Counted from the first letter of the stretch, positions 42,113 to 51,619 are shown. The stretch: DNA of 64,000 nt from Mycobacterium sp. 4858 (GCF_900240975.1 NZ_LT968776.1:3097092-3161091); one strand, 5' to 3'. The notes: generated from the letters alone by a model not told the origin. Numbers and translations: made by a program.

Positions 42113-43369
42113 GTGACGCAGAGTGTGCCAGCGGGTCGCGCGGCGGCCGGTCGACCTGCGCGCGCCGGTCATGCCCGGCCCGCCGGGCGAAGCTATCTGG
42201 CGCCGTTGCTCGGGTTGGCGACCGTCGTCATCATTGGCCTGATTTTCGCCTTGGCGGTGGGTCTCTTTCAGGGCTCCTTCACCGAAAGCGTGCCGGTGAC
42301 CGTGATCTCGCAACGCGCCGGCCTGGTGATGAACCCGGATGCCAAGGTCAAGATGCGCGGCGTACAGGTGGGTAAGGTCGCCTCTGTCGAATCGCTGCCC
42401 AACGGCCAAGCGGCCATCCACCTGGCGATGGACCCGTCGCAAATGCGCTTCATTCCCGCCAACGTGCTCGTCGACATCGCGTCATCGACGGTGTTCGGCG
42501 CGAAGTCCGTCCAGCTGGTCGAACCTGACCAACCCGCGGCCCAGCGGCTGCACGCCGGCCAGACGCTGCAGGGTCAGCACGTCATGGTCGAAATCAACAC
42601 GGTATTCCAACAATTGGTGTCGGTCCTGGCGCACATCGACCCGCCGAAGCTCAACGAGTCACTGGGTGCCCTCGCGCAAGCGTTCAGCGGGCGGGGCCCA
42701 CAGCTTGGCCAGTCGCTGAGCGACCTGGATTCGTTTCTGGCCAGGCTGGAGCCGAGCCTTCCCGCCTTCAGGCATGACCTCTCGGTATTACCGGCGGTGG
42801 CCAACGCCTACGCCGACGCGGCACCGAACCTGGTGAAGACCGCGTCCAACGCGACCCGGATCAGCAAGACGCTGGTCGACGAGCAACACAACCTGGATGC
42901 ACTGCTGATCAGCGCGATCGGCTTGGCCGACATCGGCAACGACGTCCTGTCGACGAACCGCCAACGGCTGACGGATGCGCTGCACCTGCTGGTGCCGACC
43001 ACCGATCTGACCAACGAATACCACGAGGTATTCACCTGCGGGTTCGGTGGGCTGATCAACATCGCGCACGGTCCGCCGCTGTCGGAACCGAGCATCAACA
43101 TCTCGGCGAGCCTCACCTGGGGTGGCGAACGCTATCGCTATCCGACGAACCTGCCCAAGGTTGCGGCGACCGGTGGTCCCCAGTGCATGGGTCTGCCGAA
43201 CCTGCCGTTCAACACGCATCCGAAGCAGTTCATCACCGACATCGGCGCCGACCCGGTGGGGTACGGAAACCCACAAGTGCTGATCAACTCCGACCTCCTC
43301 AAACAGCTGTTGTACGGACCGATCGCCGGGCCGCCACGCAACTCCGCCCAGGTCGGGATGCCCGGATGA
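42113..43369 (+). CDS. mceA: Mce-family protein A
   Basis: This 418-residue protein has a basic N terminus, one membrane anchor (LLGLATVVIIGLIFALAVG, residues 32-50) and the MCE domain (AGLVMNPDAKVKMRGVQVGKV) at about residues 69-150. A long helical domain follows, with the conserved FTCGFGGL and the C-terminal Mce1 domain. Six such subunits form the periplasm-spanning tube that carries lipids to the YrbE permeases. GTG start 19 nt after yrbEB. Confidence 0.95.
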   Translation: MTQSVPAGRAAAGRPARAGHARPAGRSYLAPLLGLATVVIIGLIFALAVGLFQGSFTESVPVTVISQRAGLVMNPDAKVKMRGVQVGKVASVESLPNGQAAIHLAMDPSQMRFIPANVLVDIASSTVFGAKSVQLVEPDQPAAQRLHAGQTLQGQHVMVEINTVFQQLVSVLAHIDPPKLNESLGALAQAFSGRGPQLGQSLSDLDSFLARLEPSLPAFRHDLSVLPAVANAYADAAPNLVKTASNATRISKTLVDEQHNLDALLISAIGLADIGNDVLSTNRQRLTDALHLLVPTTDLTNEYHEVFTCGFGGLINIAHGPPLSEPSINISASLTWGGERYRYPTNLPKVAATGGPQCMGLPNLPFNTHPKQFITDIGADPVGYGNPQVLINSDLLKQLLYGPIAGPPRNSAQVGMPG

Positions 43370-44388
43370 GAACCCGCGCCACGCTGATAAAGTTCGCGAT
43401 CTTCGCGGTCGTGATGGCGATGCTGACCGCCTTCCTGTTCTTCATCTTCGGCCAGTACCGGACGGGTGCGACCAACGGTTATTCGGCGGTGTTCACCGAC
43501 GTGTCGCGTCTCAAGGCGGGGCAGTCGGTGCGAGTAGCCGGCATCCGGGTCGGCACGGTCAACAGCGTTTCGCTGCAGCCGGACAAGAAAGTCGTGGTGC
43601 AGTTCGACGCCGACCGCAGCATCGTCCTCACCGAGGGCACCAAGGCGGCGGTCCGCTATCTGAACCTGGTGGGCGATCGCTACCTCGAACTCGTCGATGG
43701 TCCGGGTCCGACCAAGCGCCTGCCGGCCGGTGGCCAGATTCCGGTCAACCGCACGGCGCCGGCGTTTGACCTCGATCTGCTGCTCGGCGGACTCAAACCC
43801 GTGACGCAGGGCCTGAATGCGCGCGACGTCAACGCGCTCACCTCGGCGTTGCTGCAGGTCTTCCAGGGGCAGGGTGGGACCCTCGAGTCGCTGTTCGCCA
43901 AGACGACGTCGTTCTCAAATGCCTTGGCGGACAACGATCAGACCGTGCAGCAACTGATCGACAACCTCAACATCGTGATCGGCACGATCTCCAAGGACGG
44001 CAGCAAGTTCTCCGGGGCGATCGACCGCCTCGAGCGGCTCGTCAGCGGGTTGTCGGACGACCGCAACACCATCGGCTCCGCCATCGACGCCCTGGACAGG
44101 GGAACCGCCTCGCTGGCGGATCTGCTGACAAGCGCGCGGCCGCCGCTGTCGGGCACCATCGATCAGTTGAATCGGCTGGCACCGATTCTCGACAACGACA
44201 AGGACCGCCTGGACGCCGCAATCGGCAAGGCGCCCAAGAACTACCGCAAGCTGGTCCGGCTCGGCGCGAACGGCGCCACCATCCCGTACTACCTCTGCCA
44301 GTTGGAACTACGCGGCACGGATCTTCAGGGCCGGACGGTGAAAGCCCCGATATTCAGGTCAGACGCTGGAAGGTGCACGGAACCCTGA
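43366..44388 (+). CDS. mceB: Mce-family protein B
   Basis: This protein has 340 residues, with one N-terminal membrane helix (FAIFAVVMAMLTAFLFFIFG) and an MCE domain containing VFTDVSRLKAGQSVRVAGIRVGTV near residues 42-65. A helical tail follows (SFSNALADNDQTVQQLIDNL). Its ATG overlaps the mceA stop as ATGA. It is one of six Mce tube subunits. Confidence 0.95.
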   Translation: MRTRATLIKFAIFAVVMAMLTAFLFFIFGQYRTGATNGYSAVFTDVSRLKAGQSVRVAGIRVGTVNSVSLQPDKKVVVQFDADRSIVLTEGTKAAVRYLNLVGDRYLELVDGPGPTKRLPAGGQIPVNRTAPAFDLDLLLGGLKPVTQGLNARDVNALTSALLQVFQGQGGTLESLFAKTTSFSNALADNDQTVQQLIDNLNIVIGTISKDGSKFSGAIDRLERLVSGLSDDRNTIGSAIDALDRGTASLADLLTSARPPLSGTIDQLNRLAPILDNDKDRLDAAIGKAPKNYRKLVRLGANGATIPYYLCQLELRGTDLQGRTVKAPIFRSDAGRCTEP

Positions 44389-45506
44389 TGCTCAAGTATC
44401 GCGGAACTGGCCTCGTCAAGGCGGGACTCATCGGCGTCGTCCTGGCGGTGATGGTCATCCTCGTCGGCCTGTCGCCCGACCGGTTCATCGCGTGGGCGAC
44501 GATGGTCAGATACCAGGCGCTGTTCACCGAAGCCGGCGGCCTTACGACGGGCAACCCCGTGATCGTGTCCGGCGTGAAGGTCGGCACGGTGTCGGATATC
44601 AAGCTGCAGCGCGGCGACGCTCTGGTGACGTTCGCCATGAAGGGCAACGTCCTGCTCGGTTCGGAGACGTCCGCGCACATCCGCACCGGCACGTTGCTGG
44701 GCGAGCGGATGCTGACGTTGGAGTCCGCCGGCAGCGGCACGTTGCACCCGATGGCGCTCATTCCCGTCTCGCGCACGTCTTCGCCGTACTCGCTGACGGA
44801 AGCGGTCAGCGACCTGACAACCGACACCGCCGGAACGGACACCACGGCGCTGAATCAGTCGTTGGACACGCTCGCGGCGACGCTCGACCAGATCGCGCCC
44901 CAAATGGGGCCGGCCTTCGACGCGCTCACCCGGTTGTCGCGCACCCTCAACAGCCGCAACAAGAATCTCGGCGAGCTGTTCAAGAGCGCCGGCGACGTCA
45001 CCGGCGTCCTCTCCGAACGCAGCCAGCAGGTCAACAAACTCATCCTCAACTCCGACTCTCTACTGCAGGTGCTGGTGGCGCGCCGGCAAGAGATCGTGGA
45101 CCTGCTGGCCAACACGTCGGCGGTGGCCAAACAGCTGACGGCACTGGTGCACGACAACGAAAGCAAGCTGGCGCCCACGCTGGAGAGGCTGAATTCGGTG
45201 ACCGCCATGCTGCAAAAGAACCGCGATAACATCAGCAAGGCGCTGCCGGGCCTGAAGAAATTCCAGATCACGGTCGGCGAGGGCATCTCGAGTATGTACG
45301 CCTATCAGGCCTTCGTCCCGAACTTCCTTGCCCCGCAACTCTTCCAGCCGATCATCGACTACCTCTGGGGATTCCGCACCTTCGACACCTCGAAGGGTCC
45401 GGGCTACCCTTCGCCGTTGCCCCGCTCGCTGACTCCCTGGCCGTACAACGGCATTCCGGTCTGCCCCGGCTGCACGTTGGGCGGCAGGATCGGAGGGTCA
45501 CAATGA
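44388..45506 (+). CDS. mceC: Mce-family protein C
   Basis: This Mce subunit has 372 residues from ATG 44388, which overlaps the last base of the mceB stop (TGATG). An upstream GTG at 44373 is also possible. The membrane anchor is at residues 10-28 (KAGLIGVVLAVMVILVGLS), followed by the MCE domain (LTTGNPVIVSGVKVGTVSDI) and a helical tail. It ends in a short Cys- and Pro-containing segment. Confidence 0.94.
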   Translation: MLKYRGTGLVKAGLIGVVLAVMVILVGLSPDRFIAWATMVRYQALFTEAGGLTTGNPVIVSGVKVGTVSDIKLQRGDALVTFAMKGNVLLGSETSAHIRTGTLLGERMLTLESAGSGTLHPMALIPVSRTSSPYSLTEAVSDLTTDTAGTDTTALNQSLDTLAATLDQIAPQMGPAFDALTRLSRTLNSRNKNLGELFKSAGDVTGVLSERSQQVNKLILNSDSLLQVLVARRQEIVDLLANTSAVAKQLTALVHDNESKLAPTLERLNSVTAMLQKNRDNISKALPGLKKFQITVGEGISSMYAYQAFVPNFLAPQLFQPIIDYLWGFRTFDTSKGPGYPSPLPRSLTPWPYNGIPVCPGCTLGGRIGGSQ

Positions 45507-46933
45507 CCTCCCGGGTACCTCGTAACAGGGTGACGGCCGTGGCGGCGGTTGTCCTGGTCGGGCTCATCGTCGCCGGCGCCGCCGTGCTCGTCCGCAACAC
45601 GGTCTTCGGCAAGAAGACGATCACCGCCTACTTCACCACCGCCACCGCGATCTATCCCCATGACGAGGTGCGGGTGTCGGGTGTCAAAGTCGGCAACATC
45701 AAATCCATTGAGCCGCAGGGCACCCAGGCCAAGATGACCCTCGAGGTCGACCGCGGCGTACCGATTCCGGCCGACGCGAAGGCGGTGATCGTCGCCACAA
45801 ATCTGGTCGCCTCCCGCTACGTCCAGCTCTCGCCGGCCTATCGCGACAGTGGACCGGTCATGCGCGACGGGGCCGTGATCCCGGTCGAACGGACCGCGGT
45901 CCCGGTCGAATGGGACGAGGTCAAAGCCCAGTTGATGCGGCTGGCAACGGATTTGGGGCCCAAGAGTGGGGTCTCGGGCACGTCGGTGGGCCGGTTCATC
46001 GACAGCGCCGCCAACGCGCTCGACGGCAACGGGGACAAGCTACGGCAGACACTGAGTCAACTGTCGGGGGTTGGCCGAATCCTCGCCAACGGTAGCGGCA
46101 ATATCGTCGACATCATCAAGAACCTGCAGACCTTCGTCGGCGCGCTGCGCGAAAGCAACGTCCAGATCGTGCAGTTCAACGACCGCCTGGCCACGCTCAC
46201 CAGCGTGGTCAACGACAGCAAGTCCGACCTGGACGCGGCGCTGACCGATCTGTCGACGGCGGTCGGCGAGGTGCAGCGCTTCATCGCCGGGACGCGCAAC
46301 CAGACCAGCGAGCAGATCGCCCGGCTTGCCGACGTCACGCAGGTCCTGGCCGATCAGCACATGGATCTGGAGAACATCTTGCACGCAGCGCCGAACGCGC
46401 TCGGCAACTTCTTCAACGACTACAACGCCGACACCGGAACCATCGTGGGCGGCTTCGGGATCATGAACTTCGCGAACTCCACGTTCTCGGGTTTGATGCT
46501 TCCGGTGCCCGTGCCCGGCTGCACCGCGATCGGCGCCATCGAGAACGTCACCGCCGTTGAATCGGGCAAGCTGTGCTCGCTGTTCCTCGGTCCCGGGTTG
46601 CGCGTGCTCAACTTCAACAACCTGCCGATCCCCATCAACATCTTCCTGCAGAAGTCGGTGGACCCGTCCAACATCCTCTACAGCGAGCAGCGTCTGGCCC
46701 CCGGCGGCGAGGGCCCGAAACCCGGACCGCCCGAGATCCCGCCCGCAGTGTCGGCCTATACCGGCCTGCCCGGTGACCCGGTCGGACCGCCGGGGGCGGT
46801 GCCGCCCGCGCGGATACCGGGCGCGGCGATGCCGCTGCCGCCCCCGCCGAGCACACCGGAGGCGCCACCACCGCCGCCACCAGCGCAGAGCGCGTCAGAC
46901 ATGCTGCTGCCGGCCGATCGGCCACAACAATGA
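45503..46933 (+). CDS. mceD: Mce-family protein D
   Basis: This 476-residue Mce subunit has an N-terminal membrane helix (VAAVVLVGLIVAGAAVLVR), the MCE domain (YPHDEVRVSGVKVGNIKSI) and a helical region ending near residue 310. A proline-rich tail of about 60 residues (PPSTPEAPPPPPPAQS) follows, typical of D subunits. ATGA overlap with mceC. Confidence 0.95.
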   Translation: MTSRVPRNRVTAVAAVVLVGLIVAGAAVLVRNTVFGKKTITAYFTTATAIYPHDEVRVSGVKVGNIKSIEPQGTQAKMTLEVDRGVPIPADAKAVIVATNLVASRYVQLSPAYRDSGPVMRDGAVIPVERTAVPVEWDEVKAQLMRLATDLGPKSGVSGTSVGRFIDSAANALDGNGDKLRQTLSQLSGVGRILANGSGNIVDIIKNLQTFVGALRESNVQIVQFNDRLATLTSVVNDSKSDLDAALTDLSTAVGEVQRFIAGTRNQTSEQIARLADVTQVLADQHMDLENILHAAPNALGNFFNDYNADTGTIVGGFGIMNFANSTFSGLMLPVPVPGCTAIGAIENVTAVESGKLCSLFLGPGLRVLNFNNLPIPINIFLQKSVDPSNILYSEQRLAPGGEGPKPGPPEIPPAVSAYTGLPGDPVGPPGAVPPARIPGAAMPLPPPPSTPEAPPPPPPAQSASDMLLPADRPQQ

Positions 46934-48363
46934 TCGCGGGGGTCACGGCGCGCCGGGTGTTCTCCGTGGGCTGTTGCGTGGTGCTGACGGCGACGGGATG
47001 CGCCTTCCACGGCCTGAATTCACTGCCCCTGCCGGGCGCGGTCGGACGCGGGCCGGGGGCCAACATCTACCACGTAGAGCTGCCGAATGTCGGCACCATG
47101 GAGTCGAATTCGCCGGTGATGATCGACGATGTCGTCGTCGGCAGTGTCGGCGCGATGAGGGTGAAAGGCTGGCACGCCGACGTCGAGATCTCGGTGAAGC
47201 GCGATGTCGTCGTCCCGGCCAACGTCGTGGCCACCGTCGGTCAGACCAGCCTGCTGGGGTCGATGCATGTGGAGCTCAATACGCCGCTCGGCCAGCAGGG
47301 CAGCGGGCGGCTGCAGCCGGGCGCCACCATCCCGCTGAGTCGCTCATCGGCCTACCCGTCGACCGAGCAGACGCTGTCGTCGCTGGGGGCTGTCGTCAAC
47401 GGCGGCGGGCTGGGACAGATCGGCGAGATCATCCATAACTTCTCCGCCGCCCTGTCCGGGCGCGAGGGCGCGGTGCGTGATCTGATCACCCGCCTCGACA
47501 CGTTCGTGGGAACGCTGGACGATCAGCGGGACAACCTCGTCGATTCCATCCAGGCGCTGAACCGGCTCGCCGCCACGTTCGCCGACCAGCGCGACGTCCT
47601 CACCCAGGCGCTGCAGAAGATACCGCCCGCGCTCGATGTGCTGATCAAGGAGCGCCCACGGCTCACGGCCGCCCTGGACAAACTACGCGTCTTCAGCAAC
47701 ACCGCCACCAGGTTGGTCAACGACACCCAGGCCGACCTGGTCAAGAACCTCAAGAACTTGGAGCCGACCATCCGCGCGCTCGCCGACGTCGGACCGGAAC
47801 TCGGCACGGCCGTCGCGGCCGGGTTCGTGTTCCCGTTCACCCAGAACTTCGTCGACCGTGCGGTGCGGGGCGACTACTTCAACCTGCACGTCGATCTGGA
47901 CTTGTCGATTCCACGGCTCAAGCGAGGCCTGATGTTGGGGACGCACTGGGGGCAGCTGGACCAGCCGTTGGTACCGGCCCCCGGGGACCCGTATTACCTG
48001 CAGTACACCCATGATCCGATGCATGACCCGGTGCAGCCCGCCGGTGGCCGGCAGCTCCAGTGTCACCGTCATCCGGCCGATCCCCAGCAGGGTCGGCGCC
48101 TGGATGTAGAAGAGGACCATCGCGATCACGCCGACGGTCCCGGCGATCGCGAACACCGCCAACTGGATCCGGACGAAGCGCGTCAGCATCTACCCGCCAC
48201 CTTCCGTCGGTGCCGTTGCCGGCGGCGGTGTTTGCCCCACAGCCGCGTCGGGCTGCGGCGCCGCGGCGGGCGGCGGCCCGGGCAGCGGGGCCGCGCTCGG
48301 CGGGGGGCCGGGCAGCGGGGCCGCACCTGGCTCTTATACAAATCTGACGCTGCCGACGAATAA
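46930..48363 (+). CDS. mceE: Mce-family lipoprotein E (LprK-type), interrupted by assembly artefact
   Basis: Residues 1 to about 366 are a normal MceE. They include a lipoprotein signal peptide with lipobox LTATGC (Cys near residue 25), the MCE domain (ESNSPVMIDDVVVGSVGAM) and a helical region ending in YYLQYTHDPMHDPV. From about 48028 the frame runs into the reverse complement of the mceE/mceF junction and adapter-like sequence, so the last ~110 residues are not real protein. The true C terminus, a Pro/Ala-rich tail, is found in frame at 48417-48554. The genomic gene is probably intact; an unknown number of bases is missing from this assembly. ATGA overlap with mceD. Confidence 0.85.
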   Translation: MIAGVTARRVFSVGCCVVLTATGCAFHGLNSLPLPGAVGRGPGANIYHVELPNVGTMESNSPVMIDDVVVGSVGAMRVKGWHADVEISVKRDVVVPANVVATVGQTSLLGSMHVELNTPLGQQGSGRLQPGATIPLSRSSAYPSTEQTLSSLGAVVNGGGLGQIGEIIHNFSAALSGREGAVRDLITRLDTFVGTLDDQRDNLVDSIQALNRLAATFADQRDVLTQALQKIPPALDVLIKERPRLTAALDKLRVFSNTATRLVNDTQADLVKNLKNLEPTIRALADVGPELGTAVAAGFVFPFTQNFVDRAVRGDYFNLHVDLDLSIPRLKRGLMLGTHWGQLDQPLVPAPGDPYYLQYTHDPMHDPVQPAGGRQLQCHRHPADPQQGRRLDVEEDHRDHADGPGDREHRQLDPDEARQHLPATFRRCRCRRRCLPHSRVGLRRRGGRRPGQRGRARRGAGQRGRTWLLYKSDAADE

Positions 48364-48415
48364 GGGAGGGGGAGACTAGGTGGTGCGTCGGCAGCGTCAG
48401 ATTTGTATAAGAGCC
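48329..48415. other. Illumina Nextera adapter-like hairpin (contaminant sequence)
   Basis: CTCTTATACAAATCT followed by GACGCTGCCGACG at 48331-48358, and its exact reverse complement at 48386-48413, match the Nextera transposon end (CTGTCTCTTATACACATCT) plus adapter continuation at all but one position. The bases between (48359-48385) resemble a degraded index and flow-cell primer region. This is library DNA, not genome. Confidence 0.88.
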
Positions 48416-48416
48416 G

Positions 48417-48554
48417 GGTGCGGGCCCGCTGCCCGGACCGCCGCCGAGCGCGGCCCCGCTGCCCGGGCCGCCGCCCGCCGCGGCGCCGCAGCCCGACGCG
48501 GCTGTGGGGCAAACACCGCCGCCGGCAACGGCACCGACGGAAGGTGGCGGGTAG
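48417..48554 (+). pseudogene. mceE: True 3' end of mceE, detached by the artefact
   Basis: Read in the frame that ends at TAG 48552-48554, these 45 codons give a Pro/Ala-rich tail (AGPLPGPPPSAAPLPG near the start, TAPTEGGG at the end), as expected for MceE. The stop is directly followed by the mceF ATG. It is a piece of the gene at 46930, not a degenerate gene. Confidence 0.8.
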
Positions 48555-50300
48555 ATGCTGACGCGCTTCGTCCGGATCCAGTTGGCGGTGTTCGCGATCG
48601 CCGGGACCGTCGGCGTGATCGCGATGGTCCTCTTCTACATCCAGGCGCCGACCCTGCTGGGGATCGGCCGGATGACGGTGACACTGGAGCTGCCGGCCAC
48701 CGGCGGGCTGTACCGGTTCTCCAACGTGACCTACCGCGGGGTTCAGCTCGGAAAGGTGACGTCGGTGGGCCTGACCCCGACGGGCGCGAAAGCGACGCTG
48801 TCGCTGAGCACTTCACCGAAGGTTCCCGCGGACCTGACCGCGGAGGTGCTCAGCGTCTCCGCGGTGGGTGAACAGTACGTGGATCTGCGGCCCAAGACCG
48901 ACTCGCCGCCCTACCTGCACGACGGTTCGGTGATCGCCGCGCGGGACACCACGATTCCGCAGCCGGTCGGGCCGATGCTTGACCAGCTCAATGCCTTGGT
49001 CCAAAGCATCCCGAAGACCAAACTCGGCCAATTGCTCGACGAGTCGTTCCAGGGCTTCAACGGTTCCGGTTACGACCTGGGGTCACTGATCGATTCGTCG
49101 CAGACGTTGTCCCGCGACGCCAACGGCGTCGTCGATCGCACCCGGGCCCTCACCGAAGACACCGGGCCGCTCCTGGATACCCAGGCGCGCACCGCCGATT
49201 CGATCAGGACGTGGGCGCGGAGTTTCGCCGGCATCTCGGATGTGTTGGTGAACAACGATTCCCACTTCCGCACCATCCTGCAAAACGGTCCCGAGGCGGC
49301 GAACGAAGCGTCCCGCCTTCTCGCACAAGTCAAACCGACGCTGCCGGTGTTGCTCGCCAACCTGACCACCATCGGTCAGATCGGCGTCACCTACCACCCC
49401 TCGCTGGAGCAGCTGCTGGTGTTGCTGCCGTCGGCGGTCGCCATCGAGCAGGCCGCCGCGGCGCCGAACCATCCCGAGGGCACCGCCCAGGGCGACTTCG
49501 CGCTCACGATCGATGATCCGCCGATCTGCACGGTCGGCTTCATGCCGCCCAACACGTGGCGATCCCCGGACGACCTCACCGACATCGACACACCCGACGG
49601 GTTGTATTGCAAGCTCCCGCAGGATTCGCCGATCGGGGTTCGTGGTGCCCGCAACTACCCATGTATGGGTCACCCGGGCAAGCGCGCCCCGACGGTCGAA
49701 ATCTGCAACAGCGACAAGCCGTACATGCCGTTGGCGATGAAACAGCACGTCCTCGGTCCCTACCCGCTTGACCCCAACCTGCTCGCCCAGGGCGTCCCGC
49801 CCGACGACCGGGTGACCGTCAACGACAGGATCTTCGGCCCGGTGGAGGGAACCCCACTTCCGCCGGGGGCGGTGCCGCGAGGTTCGCCGGCGGGGCCGCG
49901 GGGCGAGAATCCGCCACCGGGCACGGTTGGGGCGGCCGTACCGCCTGTGCCGTCGTCGGGACCGCCTCCGCTGGCGCCGATGTCGAGAATGTCGGCCGAC
50001 CTTCCGCCGATAGCGCCACTGGACGTGCCTGCCGCCGGGGAACTTCCCCCGCCGCCGGCGGCGCCCGCGGTGCCCACTCCTCCCGATGCCGCGCCCCCCG
50101 ACGCGGCCGCGGGCGGCGGGCCGCAGGCGGCGCCAAGCTCATTCAACGGTGCGGCCGGCAAGCAACGGCCATCCGTCACCATCGCCCGGTACGACCCGCG
50201 CACGGGTCGTTATGTCGGTCCGGACGGAAAGCTGTACCAGCAGTCGGATCTGGTTGCCCCGAAGGCGCCCAAGACGTGGCAGGACATGCTTCCCACCTGA
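48555..50300 (+). CDS. mceF: Mce-family protein F
   Basis: This 581-residue Mce subunit has the membrane helix FAIAGTVGVIAMVLFYIQAP, the MCE domain (ATGGLYRFSNVTYRGVQLGKV) and a long helical segment. The tail of about 170 residues is rich in Pro, Ala and Gly, ending ARYDPRTGRYVGPDGKLYQQ. F subunits usually close the Mce operon, as here. The start lies immediately after the mceE stop. Only its first 160 bases are duplicated in the artefact. Confidence 0.94.
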   Translation: MLTRFVRIQLAVFAIAGTVGVIAMVLFYIQAPTLLGIGRMTVTLELPATGGLYRFSNVTYRGVQLGKVTSVGLTPTGAKATLSLSTSPKVPADLTAEVLSVSAVGEQYVDLRPKTDSPPYLHDGSVIAARDTTIPQPVGPMLDQLNALVQSIPKTKLGQLLDESFQGFNGSGYDLGSLIDSSQTLSRDANGVVDRTRALTEDTGPLLDTQARTADSIRTWARSFAGISDVLVNNDSHFRTILQNGPEAANEASRLLAQVKPTLPVLLANLTTIGQIGVTYHPSLEQLLVLLPSAVAIEQAAAAPNHPEGTAQGDFALTIDDPPICTVGFMPPNTWRSPDDLTDIDTPDGLYCKLPQDSPIGVRGARNYPCMGHPGKRAPTVEICNSDKPYMPLAMKQHVLGPYPLDPNLLAQGVPPDDRVTVNDRIFGPVEGTPLPPGAVPRGSPAGPRGENPPPGTVGAAVPPVPSSGPPPLAPMSRMSADLPPIAPLDVPAAGELPPPPAAPAVPTPPDAAPPDAAAGGGPQAAPSSFNGAAGKQRPSVTIARYDPRTGRYVGPDGKLYQQSDLVAPKAPKTWQDMLPT

Positions 50301-50302
50301 AG

Positions 50303-50316
50303 CCGCCTCGGGGCGG
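50303..50316 (+). terminator. Possible terminator of mce operon
   Basis: CCGCC-TCGG-GGCGG forms a short GC-rich stem-loop just after the mceF stop, followed by repeats of GTAA rather than a T-run. It lies between convergent genes. Confidence 0.35.
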
Positions 50317-50345
50317 GGAAGTAAGTAAGTGAGTAGAGCGCCCGG

Positions 50346-50867
50346 TCAGCCTATTTTGTCCAGGCGCAACGGCATCGCGATATCAAGCCACTGGTTTTGC
50401 CCGCAGGCGCCGGACGGGCCGACCGTCTTGTCTTTCCCGGCGTAGGTCGACGACCCGAGCTGATATCCGCCGTATTCGTTCACCGGGTAGAAGTAGAAGG
50501 TCTGCTGCCCGGTGAACGCGGTGCCGTCCTCACACCGCTCCCAGTCCCGCACTTCGCGTTTGACCTTCCACATCTCCCCGTCGTTCATGTACAGGGGAGC
50601 GCTCCATCCCTGGTCGCTGGTCACCGTGCCGTGGCATTCCTGGAATGTGACGCAGGTCGAGCTGATGGTCCAGGTCTGCACGACCGTCGGCTCGCCGAAG
50701 TACTGATCGTTCCGCTGGGCCCAGTCGCCGATGGACGTGGCGCGGAACGTTCCGTTGACGGCCACTTCTTCCTTGGTCGTTGCCCGCGCTGTGGACGCCG
50801 TGCTCACGCCGCCGAATATGGTGGCAGCGACCAGCGTAACGGCGGTGAGTGGGCGAACTGAACGCAT
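50346..50867 (-). CDS. Secreted protein of unknown function
   Basis: This protein has 173 residues from ATG 50867, chosen because GAGGAG lies six bases upstream. It has a Sec signal peptide (RSVRPLTAVTLVAATIFGG), probably cleaved after STARA near residue 29. The mature part contains several Cys (SSTCVTFQECHG, ERCEDG, GACGQN) and aromatic-rich strands. Small secreted proteins of this type are encoded beside mce operons in mycobacteria; the function is unknown. It is convergent with mceF. Confidence 0.78.
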   Translation of the reverse strand: MRSVRPLTAVTLVAATIFGGVSTASTARATTKEEVAVNGTFRATSIGDWAQRNDQYFGEPTVVQTWTISSTCVTFQECHGTVTSDQGWSAPLYMNDGEMWKVKREVRDWERCEDGTAFTGQQTFYFYPVNEYGGYQLGSSTYAGKDKTVGPSGACGQNQWLDIAMPLRLDKIG

Positions 50868-51001
50868 CAGGTACTCCTCGACCCGCTTCAATTAACCGAC
50901 ACTATTAATGCGGTATCGACATTGCGTGCTGCTTTTCGTGCAATGAGATTAACACCGGTTCGGCTGCGACAAAATGGCGATTGAACCGAAATGGCAAGCG
51001 G

Positions 51002-51619
51002 TCACGACAGCGGATCCAACTTCGAGATCAGCCAGGAACCGTTGACCTTCGTCAGCGTCACCCGGGCGCTGTTCGCGGTCGTTTGTGGTTGGGGCTTCTC
51101 CGTGCTGGTGGCGGTCTGGTTGATGAATACCAGCACGACCGCGGAATCCGGGTGCAGCTCCGAAACGGCGGCCCGAATCACCTGGGCCGTCTCCGTGACG
51201 TGCTTCTGCTGTGCCAGCGCGGCTATCTGTTCTGTGAATTTGGTGTAGTAGGCGAGAAAATTACCGGTGAGATATGACTTCGCCTTGGCGAAATCGCGGT
51301 CGAGGTTGTCGGGAGCGTACGACAGCACGGCCACGGACCCCTCTGACGCCGCCCGGACTGCCCGCTGCGCCGCCGCCTCGGAGACCTGCTGATCCGGCCG
51401 ATACAGGACGAAGTACAGACCGGCGGCGACGCCGATCGCCGCAACGACCAACACCGTCGCGACTATCGAACGCCACCTCGCGACACACCGCCCGATCCAG
51501 CGTTTGATTGCGGCCAGTCCGCCGGTGCGAGCCGGCCCCGGCGAAGAGGGTGCCGACCCCGCCTCGTCGGGCGGCGACGTCTCCGTGCCGTCCGGCGACG
51601 AACCATGCTCGACAGTCAT
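51002..51619 (-). CDS. Mce-associated membrane protein (short type)
   Basis: This protein of 205 residues starts at ATG 51619, overlapping the stop of the partner gene as ATGA. One membrane helix (IVATVLVVAAIGVAAGLYFV) near residues 50-70 is followed by an exported domain with LSYAPDNLDRDFAKAKSYL and [19 protein letters not shown]. It is clearly homologous to 31743-32315. Its position next to mceF supports a role with this Mce transporter. Confidence 0.87.
   Translation of the reverse strand: MTVEHGSSPDGTETSPPDEAGSAPSSPGPARTGGLAAIKRWIGRCVARWRSIVATVLVVAAIGVAAGLYFVLYRPDQQVSEAAAQRAVRAASEGSVAVLSYAPDNLDRDFAKAKSYLTGNFLAYYTKFTEQIAALAQQKHVTETAQVIRAAVSELHPDSAVVLVFINQTATSTEKPQPQTTANSARVTLTKVNGSWLISKLDPLS

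Larger units (their letters stand above)
48028..48716. repeat. Near-perfect inverted duplication within mceE (assembly artefact)
   Basis: Positions 48028-48328 are the reverse complement of 48416-48716, with about five mismatches in 300 bases, most of them near the inner end. The axis is at 48372. The right arm is the authentic one, because it carries the mceE tail and the mceF start in the right order and frame. The left arm begins inside mceE at a short shared sequence (CCGGTxCAGCCCGCC). Confidence 0.9.

Noticed and set aside
48028-48716. A natural inverted repeat, transposon or invertible element within mceE
   Set aside because: The centre matches commercial sequencing adapter sequence in both orientations, there is no transposase gene or target duplication, and the left arm destroys a conserved gene while the right arm is perfectly colinear with mceF.
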